A stretch of DNA of 64,000 nucleotides from Lunularia cruciata. Its lineage: Eukaryota > Streptophyta > Marchantiopsida > Lunulariales > Lunulariaceae. The stretch covers positions 43,777,001 to 43,841,000 of the forward strand of contig OX419758.1 in assembly GCA_948567375.1 (NCBI GenBank), read 5' to 3'. Numbering within the stretch: position 1 is the first letter of the stretch; every line of letters starts with the position of its first letter. Below the pieces are notes generated by a model. That model was not told the DNA's origin and ran no database searches. It saw only the letters and a list, made by a program, of their open reading frames with translations. This document shows, piece by piece, positions 33,627 through 47,015 of this stretch. The translations under genes and the position numbers were made by a program.

Positions 33627-35640
33627 CCTCGTTAGGTTCCAGAATAGCTCGTCAGATCCCAACTGGAGTCTGCCAAACTCCTAGACAAACTTATCATTTA
33701 GAACCTGCTATCCCACGATTGACCTTGCCTACTTAGCTCATCTGGTCGGAAAGAAGTGTCGATGACAATCTTCCTTACTGTTCCAAGATGAAAACAAGAC
33801 ATTCGTTCTTAATTAGAGACACTGCCGGTTTAGCTGGTAGCGGACAATGGTTAGAAGGGGTCGTGAGATCTGGATGGTAGGAAGCAAAATTTAATGCTTC
33901 CTGAGTTTATCTGACACTCAATACGGATGCTGACTGATGAAGAGCTTGTATTGATTAAACTATTGAAGTATATGTCATGCACTCTTCGGGGACGAGGGAA
34001 CTTCTCGAACTCCACAAAGTCCTAATGGCCCCAATGGCAAATACTTCGTGATAAGAATAGTCAGTCCTTAGATGTAGTAGCGGATCCACAAGCAGTTGCT
34101 ATAGCACACGTATTTTAGCCTCCAACATGACAGAAACATCTGAAAATCGATGTCAAAAAGCCCATATAGACAAATGAACAAAAGACGCATCAGACAGTAG
34201 GTGAGGGAAATGTTCCGGAAAAGTTCGAAAAGTGGTCCCCGGCTGCATGGCAGCTTTAGGAAGATCCTGCTACTCTCCCCAACTCTATATGTAAAAAAAG
34301 GCTCTGGATAAAGTCCTCATCTGGTTAGTTCTTGGGATAAGATTCCCCACAAGAATGTCACTGGGACCCTTCAATGAACAACCAGTTTAGAATTCTGTCC
34401 TGCAATCCAGTCCCGCAAACCTGATAACATTCTGTTTAGAATGATTCTCTTACGTGGGATTCAAGCAAGATCTTATAATGTGCATCTGGTCTCACTCACC
34501 CCGTTAGTAATGTGGAAGTTCAGTAACGCTCTTGCCCTTTTTCCTCATTGAATACGCCGACGAGAATCTGAAAAACCAGATCTTGTCATCTTCCCACTGA
34601 CGAGGGGGAAAATCTATCTTACAAAAGTAAAACTCTTTTACTGGTTAAACAGTAAAGACTGGGCGAAGCAGGAAAAGGATGCAACATAAGAACATTTCTA
34701 GGACTCCTTTTTAGTATGTACTCATGCTTACTACTACTACTGCTACAACGGATGTTGTAATCTGTCCTTCACCGTACAGTAGTTGTTCTAGTTCTTGCCA
34801 CAACACAAAATTTGAGCATGATTTTCGAGAAACAGTTTCTTCCTCGGGAAATGTCTTTGTGTGAGATCAACGGTTCAGACATGTGGTGGGTAAGTACTAG
34901 TTTTAACAGAGTGATTTGCTGTTGTTACCTTGTTTTGAGGTCGTCGTTTGTTTGTCCACTCCGCCATCCACTACACGACTGGAGCATGTGAGAGCGAGAG
35001 GTTCTATACATAGTACGAGGCCGAGAGGGTGGTCATGCTCTCGCACGAGTACAAGATAATGTGAAAACCGTGTAACGTAAAGTAAAGTAAACGAGTTGAT
35101 ATTTTTGAACTGTCGGTAGTGTGAAGCAGAAGGAGCTTTAGGGTCGGTCATTACACACGATTGTGAAGCCGGGGCCAAGATTTTCTCTAAATTTTCTACA
35201 ATCGGATCCTTCGAGCAAGTGGAAGTCGTCATAGTTGATGCCCTCCTACTCTTAAGCATTCATTTTATTCAATGTGTGATTAATCACCTTCTAGAATGCT
35301 CGTGTAAGTGCATTCTATATTCGTTGATATCCTTATCTGAGCCGTCTATTCTGTGGATCCGATGTTCAGTGACGAATCGTTCCAGATTTGTTGGCAATTA
35401 AGATTGCGGGTTTCATCGCTTTCGTACGATAAATCTGCATATCAAATTTGCTCATATCAAATGTACAGTTGAGATGGCAATTCCCATCCAACCCGGAATG
35501 ATTCTCAAGCCATCAGAAAATTGTCAATTTCAATTTCAATTTTAGTTTTCAACTCACGAAAAGATTGAACCATCCACACCAACTGCCAAGCAAATCCCAT
35601 AGTTGACGGCATCTAATGCAATAGGAATCTAATGTGATAT
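33627..35640. other. No recognisable gene
   Basis: The 3' flank of the hydrolase followed by mixed-composition DNA. The ORF at 34903-35259 (minus) has no domain signature. Confidence 0.4.
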
Positions 35641-35659
35641 TACGGTTAAAAATTGCTTG

Positions 35660-36005
35660 ACATGAATGAGAGCAAATCATGCAAACGAAGTGAGAGCAAA
35701 TCTTATTGGTGCATCCACTTTTCTCCTTGTTATTAAATTTTCTTTTATGATTAGAATTTCACACGAATAAGAACAAATAATGCAAATGAACCTTATTGGC
35801 TCATCAAAATTTTCCTTGTATCTTACGATTAAAACTTGATATGAATGCCAGCAAATCATGCAAATGAACATACAAAAACTTATTGGTGTATACAAGATTC
35901 TCGTTTATCAGATTCTATCTAGCGATTAGAACTTGACATGAACAAGAGCCGATCATGCAAATGAAGTGAGAGCAAATCTTATTGATTTATCCAAGACTCT
36001 CCTTT
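35660..36005. repeat. Degenerate ~90-100-bp tandem repeat, four units
   Basis: Units share 'gcaaatcatgcaaa.gaa', 'cttattggtg.at.caa' and 'gattagaacttgacatgaa'. They are centred near 35690, 35790, 35860 and 35960. The array is AT-rich, and no coding is implied. Confidence 0.7.
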
Positions 36006-37096
36006 CACCTTTCAGTACGAGAATGCAACACATAACACATAGGAGGACAATAACAAGAAGAAGGATGGGAAGAACTGGAACAAGGATGAACTCTAAGAAA
36101 TCTAAAAGTGAACTACAAAATAGGAAAGTGGAGAAGAATGCATCATGTAAAGAAGGGACGTTGGTTGATGAGCAATATTAATATTAAGAGAGAGTTTAAC
36201 AAATGTTACTTTGTGGATCTTTTAGTAGAAGAAGAAGATCATCCATATAAAGGATATCTTCCATGGAGCATTATCTTAATGGCATGTGACTAAATATTTG
36301 GATTCTACTTGCACTCCAAAAAATGCATGTTATCTATAGATTTAATATACCTCTCTAGAAGTTGGAAGAGCAGAAATACCTTAACATGATCAAGTTTTAT
36401 ACTTTGACCTCTTGACTCTCTAAGTCTACAAATTAAAGTTTGCTAGTCAATTAATTGGTCAAAGGCTAGCCTAAGTCCAAGCCATGAGTCCCATAATCAG
36501 TTTATTGTTTGCCACATAATGAAGATATAACTTGGCATGCTTAAATTACTAAAACAGAGAGAAAAGAAGGAACCATAGCACATAAAGATCACTTAAGAAA
36601 TCTCCTTGCTATGTGTGTAATTTATTGAAGAATACTCTTTCTTATGAGAAACCATATTGATAGAAAGATTCCAAAAAGGAAAAAGACTTGCAAAAGATAA
36701 TCAAACCTCCTTGTACTATCTAAAGATGGATGTATATACAATGATATTAACTATACTATCAACTTCCATCCATAGAACAACCCAATATAGATGGATATCT
36801 CAGAATATACTCTGATGCCAAAAGATAGAGATGCAAAACTTCCCATTAAAGCAACTCCAAATTGATATGGACTAAATTGACATGCTATTGAAAGTGATAA
36901 TGATATTGCAAGACAATCCTAATGGCACAAGAAGACCTCCCTAAATAGCAATTGGTCTAATGCTACTATGTCTTTCTGCAACACAAGAAGTTGATTAGTA
37001 TCTGGCGTCTAACTAATTGATGTAAGAATTTCATTCACTTATGTTATAGTTACAAAAGAAAACAAAAATCCACTAGAGGCATTATCTACCTAGAAG
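36006..37096. other. AT-rich DNA, no recognisable gene
   Basis: There are only short ORFs. Isolated phrases on the plus strand resemble retroelement debris, but nothing is long enough to name. Confidence 0.4.
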
Positions 37097-37322
37097 TCAT
37101 CCCTAAGATGCTCATAAAATATTCTTTACAAGCATTTTAACAAGTACAAACAACTAAGTTACAATAGAGGGACTATCTACTAAGAAGTAATCCCTAAGAT
37201 ACTTATAAAATATTCTTGACAAGCCTTCAAAAAAGTACAAACAACTAAGTTATATTGGATGGATTACCTCCATAGAAGCAATCCATAAGATGCTTATAAA
37301 ATATCCTTGACAAGCCTTCTAA
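37097..37322. repeat. ~100-bp tandem repeat, two and a half units
   Basis: 'ccctaagatgctcataaaat', 'attctt.acaagc.tt' and 'aagtacaaacaactaagtta' recur at about 37097, 37190 and 37285. Confidence 0.75.
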
Positions 37323-38005
37323 AAAGATATGTGGAGTCATGTACATAAGTAAGAAGCAATTTATCAACCCATAATAAGTCTTCAAGTTGATACTCTAAGA
37401 CCTCTTATGTACTCCCTCTCTTGATGGAGGATATAATTGATATAAGGAAGAAGTAGTCTTATCAATGGAACTAACTATAGACAAAGTGTCTAAAGCTCAT
37501 GCCAAAACACTCTAGCTTAACTCAATGTCCTACATCATTGTTATCAAGTGTAATATCTAGTGTCCTTTGATAAGAATTATCTACTATAATATAGTAAGAA
37601 TATAATATAATATAGTAAGAATAGATTACTTGTTGTACAATCCTTAACATTAAACCTAACACTAACTCTCTCTATCCATATGCTCTTCTTGATATAACAT
37701 AGATACCGATGGGAGTAAGAAAATAAGAACCATGATAACTCACCCAACAAATCATTTACCAATCTATTGAGTGGTAAGCAAAAGCCTATCCAATCTCAAG
37801 AAAAACCAATAAAATAAGCATGGATATAGAAAATTAATTTCAAATAGCCCTAAAATATAACATGCTAACTAATTCAACTCGATCAATATACTCAAAACGT
37901 ATATCAAAGATGTGAAATGTGGTTTTATGTTTCACATGGACATCCTAAGCAGTCCAATCATAGTCCTTACTTATCTTTTTTAGATGAATCTCTACCTTGG
38001 TGAGA

Positions 38006-38455
38006 TGTCACAACATTTGTAGCACCAAAGCTAGTTTGTTCAAATGCTAGAGTGGTAGTATTGACAACCATAGTTATATTGGTAGTTACTAATGGACTAC
38101 TTGTTGGCGGTGGATTTCATGTTAGTGCTATTGATCACATGATGAGACCCACTATCACTTGCACCGTTTGCACCATCAAATACGCCATCATAACATCATT
38201 AAGGTTGGCGACTTAGGTCAAGTAGAGAGGTATAATTTTGAAGTGTCACTCTAGAGAGCTCACTTCTTTAATGTTGAGCCTTTGAGTTCTTGGCTATGGT
38301 GGATAGAGACCGACAAGTATCACTTGGTGTCTCTTAGCTAGAGTGGATGTGGCTTGATTGTAATCAGTGCTCAATTGTTGTTAGATTATTGAATGAAAGA
38401 TCAAGTACAAATTTGATTTGAGTGTGGTTTGAGTTGAAGAGTTGAATTGATTACA
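38006..38455 (+). repeat. Left terminal repeat (B only) of the old element
   Basis: A 450-bp block from TGTCACAAC to GATTACA, homologous to 55634-56085 (nested copy, minus strand) and to 60165-60622. The ~105-bp A segment that follows B at the right end is absent here: after GATTACA the sequence goes straight to TCAAAGAAATGAG, the equivalent of TCAGAGAAGTGAAG in the nested copy. Confidence 0.8.
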
Positions 38456-39742
38456 TCAAAGAAATGAGCATAAGGGAGAAATCAGGTGCAAGAATTTTGG
38501 GCGGTGTTATCTCCAAGCTTAGCTAATTGTTGGTACATTCAATTCTGGTCTTAAATTTCCTTGAGGGTGATTGTATGCAAAAAATTGGTTCAAGTTGATG
38601 CAAATTTGGCAATAGTGCAAATAGTATGCAAAAGCATTGGCTAAATTTTTAAAAATCAATTTAATTTGAGATAGTGGGTGTTCAATTTCAACCTAGGAGG
38701 TGAAATCAAGGACTATTTTATGCAAATTGAGCTCAAAGTGCAAAACTGAAGTAAATTTGAGAACACATCTTATCAAATTAGGAATATGGAGATCCCCATC
38801 TTCTCAATTTGGCTTGAGTTGATAATTAGTGGAAGATTTGGTGGTCAACCAACTATAGAGGAGATACATCATATTGGCAAAGGGTATCTAGATTCAAAGG
38901 TCAAGTTGGCAGAAGTTGTTTAGAGTTGGAGGTTGCTTATATTGCCCTAGCTAATGCTCAAGGTTTGAATTGGCAAGAAGAAAAGCCTCATTTGGCTTTT
39001 AGAGGCTTTGAGGCGGCTATGAAGGCCCAGCTTGTTGGCATGACGCTAGCAATTTTAGATGAGCTTTTGGTCATCATTTATCATTTATTTTTCCACCTTT
39101 CTAAATTCTATGTATTTGTATACAAATATTTGAGGTTCAAATACTATTATACTTGAACCTCAAATATTTAATTTCTAGATTGATGCCCTAGCCAATTGGT
39201 CTACTTTCACTTGTTGTCTTGGTAATTAGTCAATTGATACCTATACATATGTAGCTTTGGCTAGGAGAGATAGTTTGATCCTATCTTTGGTGATCTTGGT
39301 AGCTTAGGAGTAGGTAGATAATACTATTATATCAACTTTTATACCAATGGTGACAAAGTCAGCCTGATGTTAATTTATGAGATGGAGGGTTTTGTTTAGA
39401 CGTCTTGTGATTAGACCCCCTCCATTTTCCATTTCTTATTTGTGCACCATGTTTATGTGAGGTGTAATAACTTTAGAGTATTGATGTTATGGTGTGTTCT
39501 TGGTAGTGAGGCTAGAGTGATGACCAATCAAACTACCTATGGTTCTCTCCAGTGAGGCACCAATTAATGATTTATAGAGCGTGAGTGCATGTTATAACAA
39601 CAGGTTATAGGTTGCCCTTTCTTGTAGTGTAGTTATCATAGTAAGAGCTACATTAGTGAGTGGTGTTCAGTTGGTGGTGGCACTTGATGGTGATCCTTGG
39701 TGGGGTACTTGTGGTGGTTATGGTTTGAATTACATTGTAATG

Positions 39743-42530
39743 ATGGAATTCTTTGGAGATTCCAAAGGAGATATTGCTACAATAAATAGTTGGTTTACTC
39801 AGAGTGGTGCTCGATATCAGCTTGTATCTTAGGTCCCAATGAAAGAGGAAATTGACTTTGATTTGGAGTTTGATATAGGAGTTGATTCAATTGAGAGTGC
39901 ACCTAGTGTGTACGCTCTATTGTTGTGGGACATGGACAAGATGTATGGGACCTCCAAAGGTTCTAATTTCTACTTTGGTATAATGTGTAATTGATTTGGA
40001 TGATTTCATCCAAGAGTTTGATAGTTGGTGTGATTTTTAGCCAATGCATAACCTAACTTTGTTCACATTCTTCATGGCATGGACAAGGTTGTTTCAACAC
40101 TTGGAGGTCTACCAATGGATGACTACCATGAGTTTAGGAGAGCTCATTTGGAAGAGATTGAGCTATGGAGATACTATTGGTCTCTACACTACATTTTTTT
40201 CACTTCAGGCTCAATTGCTATGGTAGATCAATAGTACATATGAGTTCTAGCTCTAGTAGCAATAGTGCATCCAATGGAGGTACACCAGTTAGAGATGGTG
40301 CTACTACAAGTGGGGGTATTGTTGTAGGAAGTAGTGCAATATTGGAGTTAAATTTCATGGTGGATTTCTTCTACTATTTGAAGCAAAACTACCAAGGAGT
40401 GCGGATCGACAAGCTAAGGAGCTTATAGGAGTTCTAATGGAAGGTTGGAGAGAGAGTCTACAAGAGGCATACACTTGCATGAGATGGCTGATTAATTTTA
40501 CTCAAGGAGTTACTTAGGTCCCATGCAATCCAATTTTGATATGGGATCTTGGATAGGGGGTTGCAACTTAGAGTAAATGATGTTATGTTATTACATGCTA
40601 CCTCACTTACTTTGGTGGTGGTCTTTAGTTTAGCTGAGCATATTGAGCTCAACATGGTGAAGGAAAAAGTGATGATATTTGAATTTGGTAGGAAGACCTC
40701 ATCTTAAATTGTTACTTCTTCTAGAGTACAATAGAGTGCACCACACCATGTTGGCTTTTGAGGGTAGAGTGGAGAGCCCAAATCTTATGGAGCAAGTGGA
40801 GGGTCTAGTGCAACTAGACCCTTACCTTCATTTTGGGTCCGCAACAACCAATGAGTGGTGGTGTTGCTTGTTGGACTTGTGGTGGATCTCACCACAAGAG
40901 AGAGTGCACTCAAGACATTGGACATGATACCTTTGGTGCATCAAAACCAACACAATGATAATATGACCACTACCATAGATTTGGTCCACTAGTGACCAAT
41001 GCTTTCATGTTCACTTGGAGTTACAAAATGGTAAGGTTATTATGGTAGGTGGTAGAGGAGTTCAGGTCATGGAGGATGAGGTGGTGGTAGAGGACCCACA
41101 CTTGGTAGGGGCACAATACTTGCCCTTTCTTTTGATACAACCATGGCTACTTAGATTGAACAATTGGAGTAAAGATTGGCTAGCATGGCCATAGCTCAAA
41201 GGAGGTTAGATATTGGTGCTAAGGTTTCCACCTCTTATGTTGGTGATAGAGATATCTTGGACTTTATATGTAGTGTAGTACATATAGATGCATCTACCGC
41301 AAGAACTAGGAGTGTAATACATACTCTAGAGCCTAAAAGAGCATTAGAGAAGTTGGATTCAGAAAGAGGAGAGGTTGGTAGATAGGTCAAAATTCCCCAA
41401 TCTTTCACACTCTTTGAGGCACTAAAGACAACATCCATGGTTCCTGGACATCCTAGTGCAAGTGTTGTAGGTGGTGATGGAGTGCATGGTGGAGTAGATG
41501 CTAGTTAGCCACCTACTACTACATAGATTGAGTCTAACATGATGTTGAAGGCGTCTCAATTGATTATGCTCTTCCCTTTGTTCTCAGCTAGTGACATGTT
41601 TACATTGGAGTTGATCCAACTCAAATGTTCCAATTGGCTATCATACTTTGTGAGAATAAGGATGATGTGGTTCTTGCTTCTAGAGTAGAGGTGGTTGAGG
41701 AGCATATGATCTACTCAACAATCAATTGTTTATTATATACAATAATAGCTAGGTTGGAGGAATTACAAAGTAGATTTGCCTTTGAGCAAAGCTCAATTCA
41801 CACTTGGAGTTGTCTTACTGGATAACAAGAGGAGGATTTTCATTTAATGGGACCTTTAAGGAAGGTCTTATACTATAGAGGGTGTTATTAGACTTTGGTA
41901 TGCAACCTTATGTTGGGGAAGGCTAAAATTGTTAGTCTTGAGCTATGAAAGATTAATGTGGAGAGATGTCCATAGATCCAAACATCTCTAGAGGTGGTTC
42001 TACATAGTACATCACATGTAGAGAGCTCATTTCTTAGATTCAGCCCAATCATCTAATTGGTAGTTATGTGATGAGAACTTAGGCCATTGTGACAATAACA
42101 AAGTAATATGGTGTGCTTGTTGGTGGAGTAGTGTTATACCCCATAGGTTTCAATATTGATTATTGGGAAGAGACAACCTCCTATAAGCTAGGTTGGTAAT
42201 CAGGTGAGGGATGGGTATGTTGCCTATCAATACGCTTTAGTAGTGGCAATCTTGACTCACTACAATCAAGGACCATGACATTAGTTTTATCTTTTAGTGG
42301 TTCCATTACTTGGCTTGGTGACTTATTGGAAGAGAACGCCCATGTAAAGGATACTCGAGTACCAAAGGAGATCAATTTGATTTGGAGTATGAGTCGGATT
42401 GTTCTATCCATGTTGGATGTTCCATTGTGGAGTTTAGAGGAGTCATTGCAATAACATGTGGATTAGTTGATGCAACATGCTTGGAGTGGAATCTTTGTAC
42501 CACCAAGAGACCAATGTGAGGATGAGCTTC
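39743..42530 (+). pseudogene. Old element gag and protease remnant
   Basis: Starts MEFFGDSKG, continues SGARYQ, LEFDIGVDS and LLLWDMDKMYG, then the capsid-like and zinc-knuckle segment ACWTCGGSHHKREC near 40865. A separate frame carries MASMAIAQRRLD and later VLLDFG-type protease sequence, ending YGVLVGGVVLYPIGFNIDYW near 42165. It tracks the nested copy codon by codon except for stops and small indels. Both frame changes seen in the nested copy (after the second knuckle and inside protease) are present at the same places. Confidence 0.75.
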
Positions 42531-42539
42531 CAAAATTTA

Positions 42540-43638
42540 TTACCTTGTCACCTTTGGATACCACACTCATTGCTTGGTAATATCCAATAAAGGAAGGATG
42601 TATATTGGAGTTGTTTGGTGGGATTAACATTGGACGAGTTGTGGTACTACATGCAAGTATATGAGTATAGAGGTTCTTGTATTTGGAGAGAGATGAGACT
42701 ACTAGGCAAGTCTCTCTAGATCATGTGGCACACTTGGCCTCTTGGCATCCTCAGCTATCACCAAAGTCAATAGTCAAGGATTACTAAAAGGTCCTACCAA
42801 CATATATTTCCTTGTTGGGAGTGTAAGATTTGGAGAGATATGATCTTGTTCATTTGGTGACTTTTGGATGGCCATGTAAGAGACATAGCCATGCTAGCCG
42901 AGGATAAGGTCTATAGGATCCTCTTTTGGTGTGTTTTGGGAGATATTACATATACTATGACATCTCCAAGTTCATTAGTCTATTTCTCCAACTTACATTT
43001 TGGAGAATGTATCTTTGATGGATGATTCTTGTACACAAGTGGTGGTGAGTAAATATCATGTCCATTCTTGGATGTGACCTATCATGTTGTTGGATACAAT
43101 AAGAGTGCAATCACATGCTCATCATCTTTGTCTTTGGTGGACAAACCTCTTAAATAGAGAAGTTCTATAATCTTATGATGGGATTCAATGACTAGACCAC
43201 CTTATATATAGTTGATGACATTTTGGATGTTGGGTGCTAGTCTCAAATGGTGGTTGTGGTTGATAGGTCATATATGGCAATGGTGAACCTTGTTGAATAG
43301 CCAAGAGTCGCTTTACCCATTGTGCTTGTGTTTTTTTTGGGAAGGAGGTCTTGGACTTGTTTGGGACTCATAATTAAAATAATTGTTGGAGCCCAATGAC
43401 GATGAGAGAGAGTGGATGATTGGTTTTTGTACCATTATTATAGTTGCGACCACAATGTTAAAAGCATCCAAGTATCAAGTGTTGGGTCAACTATGGAACT
43501 AAACTATTTGACCTAGATTGTGAGCCTTGGCTTGGTAGAGTAGTGTAGGATGTGCTTGATAGGCATCAACACTTATGCACTTGTGAGCTTTGTGTCTATC
43601 AAGACAATTCAAGTACATATTGGGAGTGATGGACTAAG
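42540..43638 (+). pseudogene. Old element cytosine methyltransferase remnant
   Basis: Motif I (LELFGGIN), the motif II region (LYLERDET), HVAHLAS and motif IV FGWPCKRHSHASRG are readable near 42605, 42680, 42730 and 42870. The catalytic Cys is kept, although Gln of PCQ is Lys. The C-terminal part around 43400 matches the MGF region of the sister copy. There are multiple stops. Its presence in this diverged copy shows the methyltransferase was acquired before the two lineages split. Confidence 0.75.
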
Positions 43639-44235
43639 TGTTATAATTCCATTCGCTAGACATGTTATCTAGAGGTGAAATTTGGCTTGGTAATATCTTG
43701 ACTGTTATATATGATGGACTAAGTAGATCATATAGAGGTGTCACCAAAAGAGTACTTCCTCTAATAGAGTAGGAGCCAAAAACACCTTAAAAATTTTAGA
43801 GCCAATTTTGGAGGCCTAAACAAATGAATTAGGCCTTGAAAATGGGCACATGCTCCTCCCTTGGAAAAAAAGCTTACCTTCTCTCCCCATTTTTTATCTC
43901 ATCAAGAGCTTTCAAACAGTATGTCACCCATGCAATTTTGAGCTTCTTACAAGAATATTCTCTAAAGATTCCTTTTGATCAAACTTGTTTGATCAACTAG
44001 ATAGGACAAGAAACAACATGTCACCCATCCATACAACTAATTTAAGGGTAGAGCTTGTTGACATGTCACCAATCCATGCATATGATCCAAGAGTGGAGCT
44101 TCTTTTGAAAGAATCCTCTTTATTATATAATAAAGACAAGGTGCTCCTTTGGGACATCAAAGTATTGAGTGTGGCGCTTTGTGTTTTTTTCTCTTATGTT
44201 TCACTTGAGGGTTACCATATCCTTATAATATTGCA
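43639..44235. mobile_element. Solo LTR of the chromovirus family, truncated
   Basis: Aligns with most of the LTR at 3123-3854 ('tatcacc', 'ggaggcctaaac.gatgaattagg', 'ctcatcaagagctttc', 'tataataaag.caaggtgctcc') with internal deletions, ~597 bp. It splits the old element's sequence between 'gatggacta' and 'catggtattct', which are contiguous in the sister copy. Boundaries are uncertain by a few bases, and the target duplication is not clear. Confidence 0.75.
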
Positions 44236-44423
44236 AATGTGCATGGTATTCTCAGGACACAACCAATGGCTACTAGTGAGAATGGTCTACTTGAGGTCCA
44301 TCCAGATGAGCGTTGTCTACTTGGGTTACACCCTTGGTCTACTTGGGATGCAACTAGAGGACATATGGAGCTTGCAACCAAAGTAGAGGGAGTTTTTTGT
44401 ATTGAGATTGGGGACTCTAATGG

Positions 44424-44885
44424 TTGGAGTTATAACATTATTGCTTCCAAGGGCCTAGTGTAACAACCAACTAGTGCATCTTCTACTCCTACATTAGTTA
44501 CATCAAATACTTGGGAGCCCAACATTAGACCTAAGCTTATAAAAGGGGAAATGGAGAGTTTGGAGGTTTTTGAGGAGCTACATAAGTTGTTTTGCCTTCA
44601 ATATAAAGGATTTGGGTGATATGGAAGGACTTGGTATTTGGATTGAGCTAGTGGTTGGAGGTATGACATTATTGCTCCCAAGGGCCTAGTGTAGCAGCCA
44701 ATTAGTGCATCTTCCACTCCTACATAAGTTACATCAGATACTTGGGAGCCTGACTTTAGACCTAAGCTTACAAAAGGGGAAAAATGGAGAGTTTGGAGGT
44801 TTTTGAGGAGCTACATAAGTTGTTTTACCTTCAATATAAAGGATTTGGGTGATCTGGAAGGACTTGGTATTCAGATTGTGCTAAC
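44424..44885 (+). repeat. ~231-bp tandem duplication in the methyltransferase-RT linker
   Basis: The linker segment beginning 'ggttggag.tat.acattatt' and ending 'gacttggtattt.gattg' is present twice in succession (about 44424-44654 and 44655-44885). The sister copy has it once. Confidence 0.8.
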
Positions 44886-46180
44886 AAGTGATACACAAAT
44901 TTTTCAATGTCCCTACAAATATAGTGACATGGAGAGAACATAATTCAAAGCCTAAGTAGAGATTTCATATGGAGAGTATGCTTCAACTAAATTGATGCCA
45001 AACAAGAAAGATATACATGGCAACTACACAAATAGGTGGATGTGTGGAGATTATTGTCATATCAACCTGAAAACTAAGGTTGATTGGTATGCTATGCCTA
45101 CACCAAAGGAGATCTTTGATGTGATTGGGCATGCAAAGATCTTCAATACTTTGGATCTTTGAGCAAGTTATCATCAGTTGCCAATCAAGGAAGACAAGTC
45201 CCTAATAACATTTTGGGATATTGATGTATTATTTTGGGGTAAGGATGTATTATATCAATAGAGGTTCTCACCATTTGGGTTGAAGAATGTTATGACCAAG
45301 TTCCATGAGAGTAATGGACAAGATCCTAACATGATTGGATTTTGCTCAATGCTATATTGATGACATTTTGGTCTATAACACTATTATGGAGAAACATGAG
45401 AGACATTTGTTGGAGGTGTTTGAGAGATTGAGATCTCATAGACTCATCTTGGGAAGTGTAGATTCTTCTACAAGTAGGTTGATTATTTGGGTCACACAAT
45501 CTACCCTAGAGAACTTGGTGTTCAATAGACCAAGGTGGAGGCTATTGCATATATTTCTTGGCCTATAGATGTGAGAAGAGTGTAAGCATTCCTTGGGTTG
45601 GCAAACTTCTATTGTCAATATTTTAGAGGATTAAGTGCCATTGCCAAGACCTTGATGATGCTAACCAAGCTTACACAAGAGTGGTTTTAGGGAAATGAGC
45701 AAAAGAGAGCTTTTATAAAGGTCAAGGAGAGTTTGACATCTACCCCTATTCTTAGGAGACCAATCAAAGGATGACAATTCCAAGTTCATATGGATTGGAG
45801 TACATTGGGGCTTGGAGTAGTGCTCACCCAATAGGGTAACAAGAGGAAGGATTTTATGGTGGCCTATGCTAGTCGCCAACAATTCAGCAAAGGCAAAGTA
45901 TAGTTCATATGAGAGTGTGTGTTTGGCAGTAGTATGGGCAATAATTCATTTTAGATGTTATCTATTTAGTAATCCCTTCACTCTCATCATTGATCATCAA
46001 CCATTGAAGTGGTTGATGGAGTTGGACAAGCTTTCACAAAAGCTTGCATAATAGGCTTTGATTTTATAAGAGTATGATTTCATGATTATTCATAGACTTA
46101 GAGTGGTGAAACATGATATAAAGGTTGAGTAGAAACCCATGTCCCAACCAATAGGATTAGACCAAAGCACATTGGCATGG
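44886..46180 (+). pseudogene. Old element reverse transcriptase / RNase H remnant
   Basis: Reads through NRWMCGDYCHI-like, the YIDDILVYNT catalytic site near 45355, RAFLGLANFY, and RNase H segments ending LIIDHQPLKWLMELDK near 46010, where the third catalytic Asp is kept. The sequence stops at the insertion point of the nested copy and resumes at 56086. Confidence 0.8.
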
Positions 46181-46184
46181 TGAG

Positions 46185-46290
46185 TGTCGTGCGTATATAC
46201 ATCGCTACACAACATACATTGCTGTCAACATCATACACTATAGAAGCACAACTCACATATAAGTCATACATAGACTCTAAAGTGCCACAA
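46185..46290 (-). repeat. Terminal segment A2 (outer)
   Basis: A ~106-bp block, TGTCGTGCG to CCACAA on the plus strand, that forms the extreme 3' end of the element. It is nearly identical to A1 at 46742-46848. It is absent after the left-end B in both element copies. Confidence 0.85.
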
Positions 46291-46739
46291 TAATCAGATT
46301 GCTTAACACTTTCAACTCAACTCAACTCAGATCAGTACTTGATCTGTCACTCTATAAACTGCCAACAACTGGGCACTGATTATAGTCAAGCCACACCCAC
46401 TCAAGCATAGAGAATCCAGGTGACGCTCGCCGGCCTCTGTCCACCATAGCCAGGAACTCGAAGGCTCAACATCAGAGAAGTGAGCTCTTTGGAGCTCACT
46501 TCGAAACTATACCCCCTGGACTCGAGCTAGCACTGGAACCCTAATGGTCCCACTGACGGCACACTTGATGGTGCGAATGGTGCAAAGTGACGGTGGGCCC
46601 CACCGTGAAGTCAGTACCCCAAACACCAAATCAGACTGTCAGAAAGTAGTCCATGAGAAACTACTAGAATAACTCTAACTACTATCACTGGAACTCCAGT
46701 GTCCGAGCAACTAGATGCGGAACTACAAATGGTGTGACA
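46291..46739 (-). repeat. Terminal segment B2
   Basis: ~449 bp, nearly identical to B1 at 55634-56085. On the sense strand it begins TGTCACACC and ends GATTA, running directly into A2. Confidence 0.9.
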
Positions 46740-46741
46740 GC

Positions 46742-46848
46742 TGTCGTGCGTATATACATCACTACACAACATACATCGCTGTCAACATCATACACTATAG
46801 AAGCACAACTCACATATAAGTCATACATAGACTCTAAAGTGCCACAAT
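46742..46848 (-). repeat. Internal segment A1
   Basis: A ~106-bp near-identical copy of A2, located between the purine tract and B2. On the sense strand the A1/B2 junction reads GACA-GC-TGTC, a 10-bp palindrome equal to the element's two outer ends joined with a 2-nt spacer. Confidence 0.85.
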
Positions 46849-46860
46849 CGCCCCCCTAGC
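46849..46860 (-). other. Putative polypurine tract
   Basis: On the sense strand the run GCTAGGGGGGCG immediately precedes A1. G-rich purine runs prime plus-strand synthesis. If this is the primer, plus-strand DNA would start at A1, not B2. Confidence 0.5.
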
Positions 46861-47015
46861 TGGCGGTTAGGTCCCTCTTACTCCAGATAGCCATCTACTC
46901 TAAGTATATGGTATACCCTCTAATGGGCAAAGATCAAGAGGCCGGGTGCTATGGAGCCCCATCGTTAGTCGCCTGTCTGCAATCTATACCATATAAAGAA
47001 TGAACTAGCTATAGG

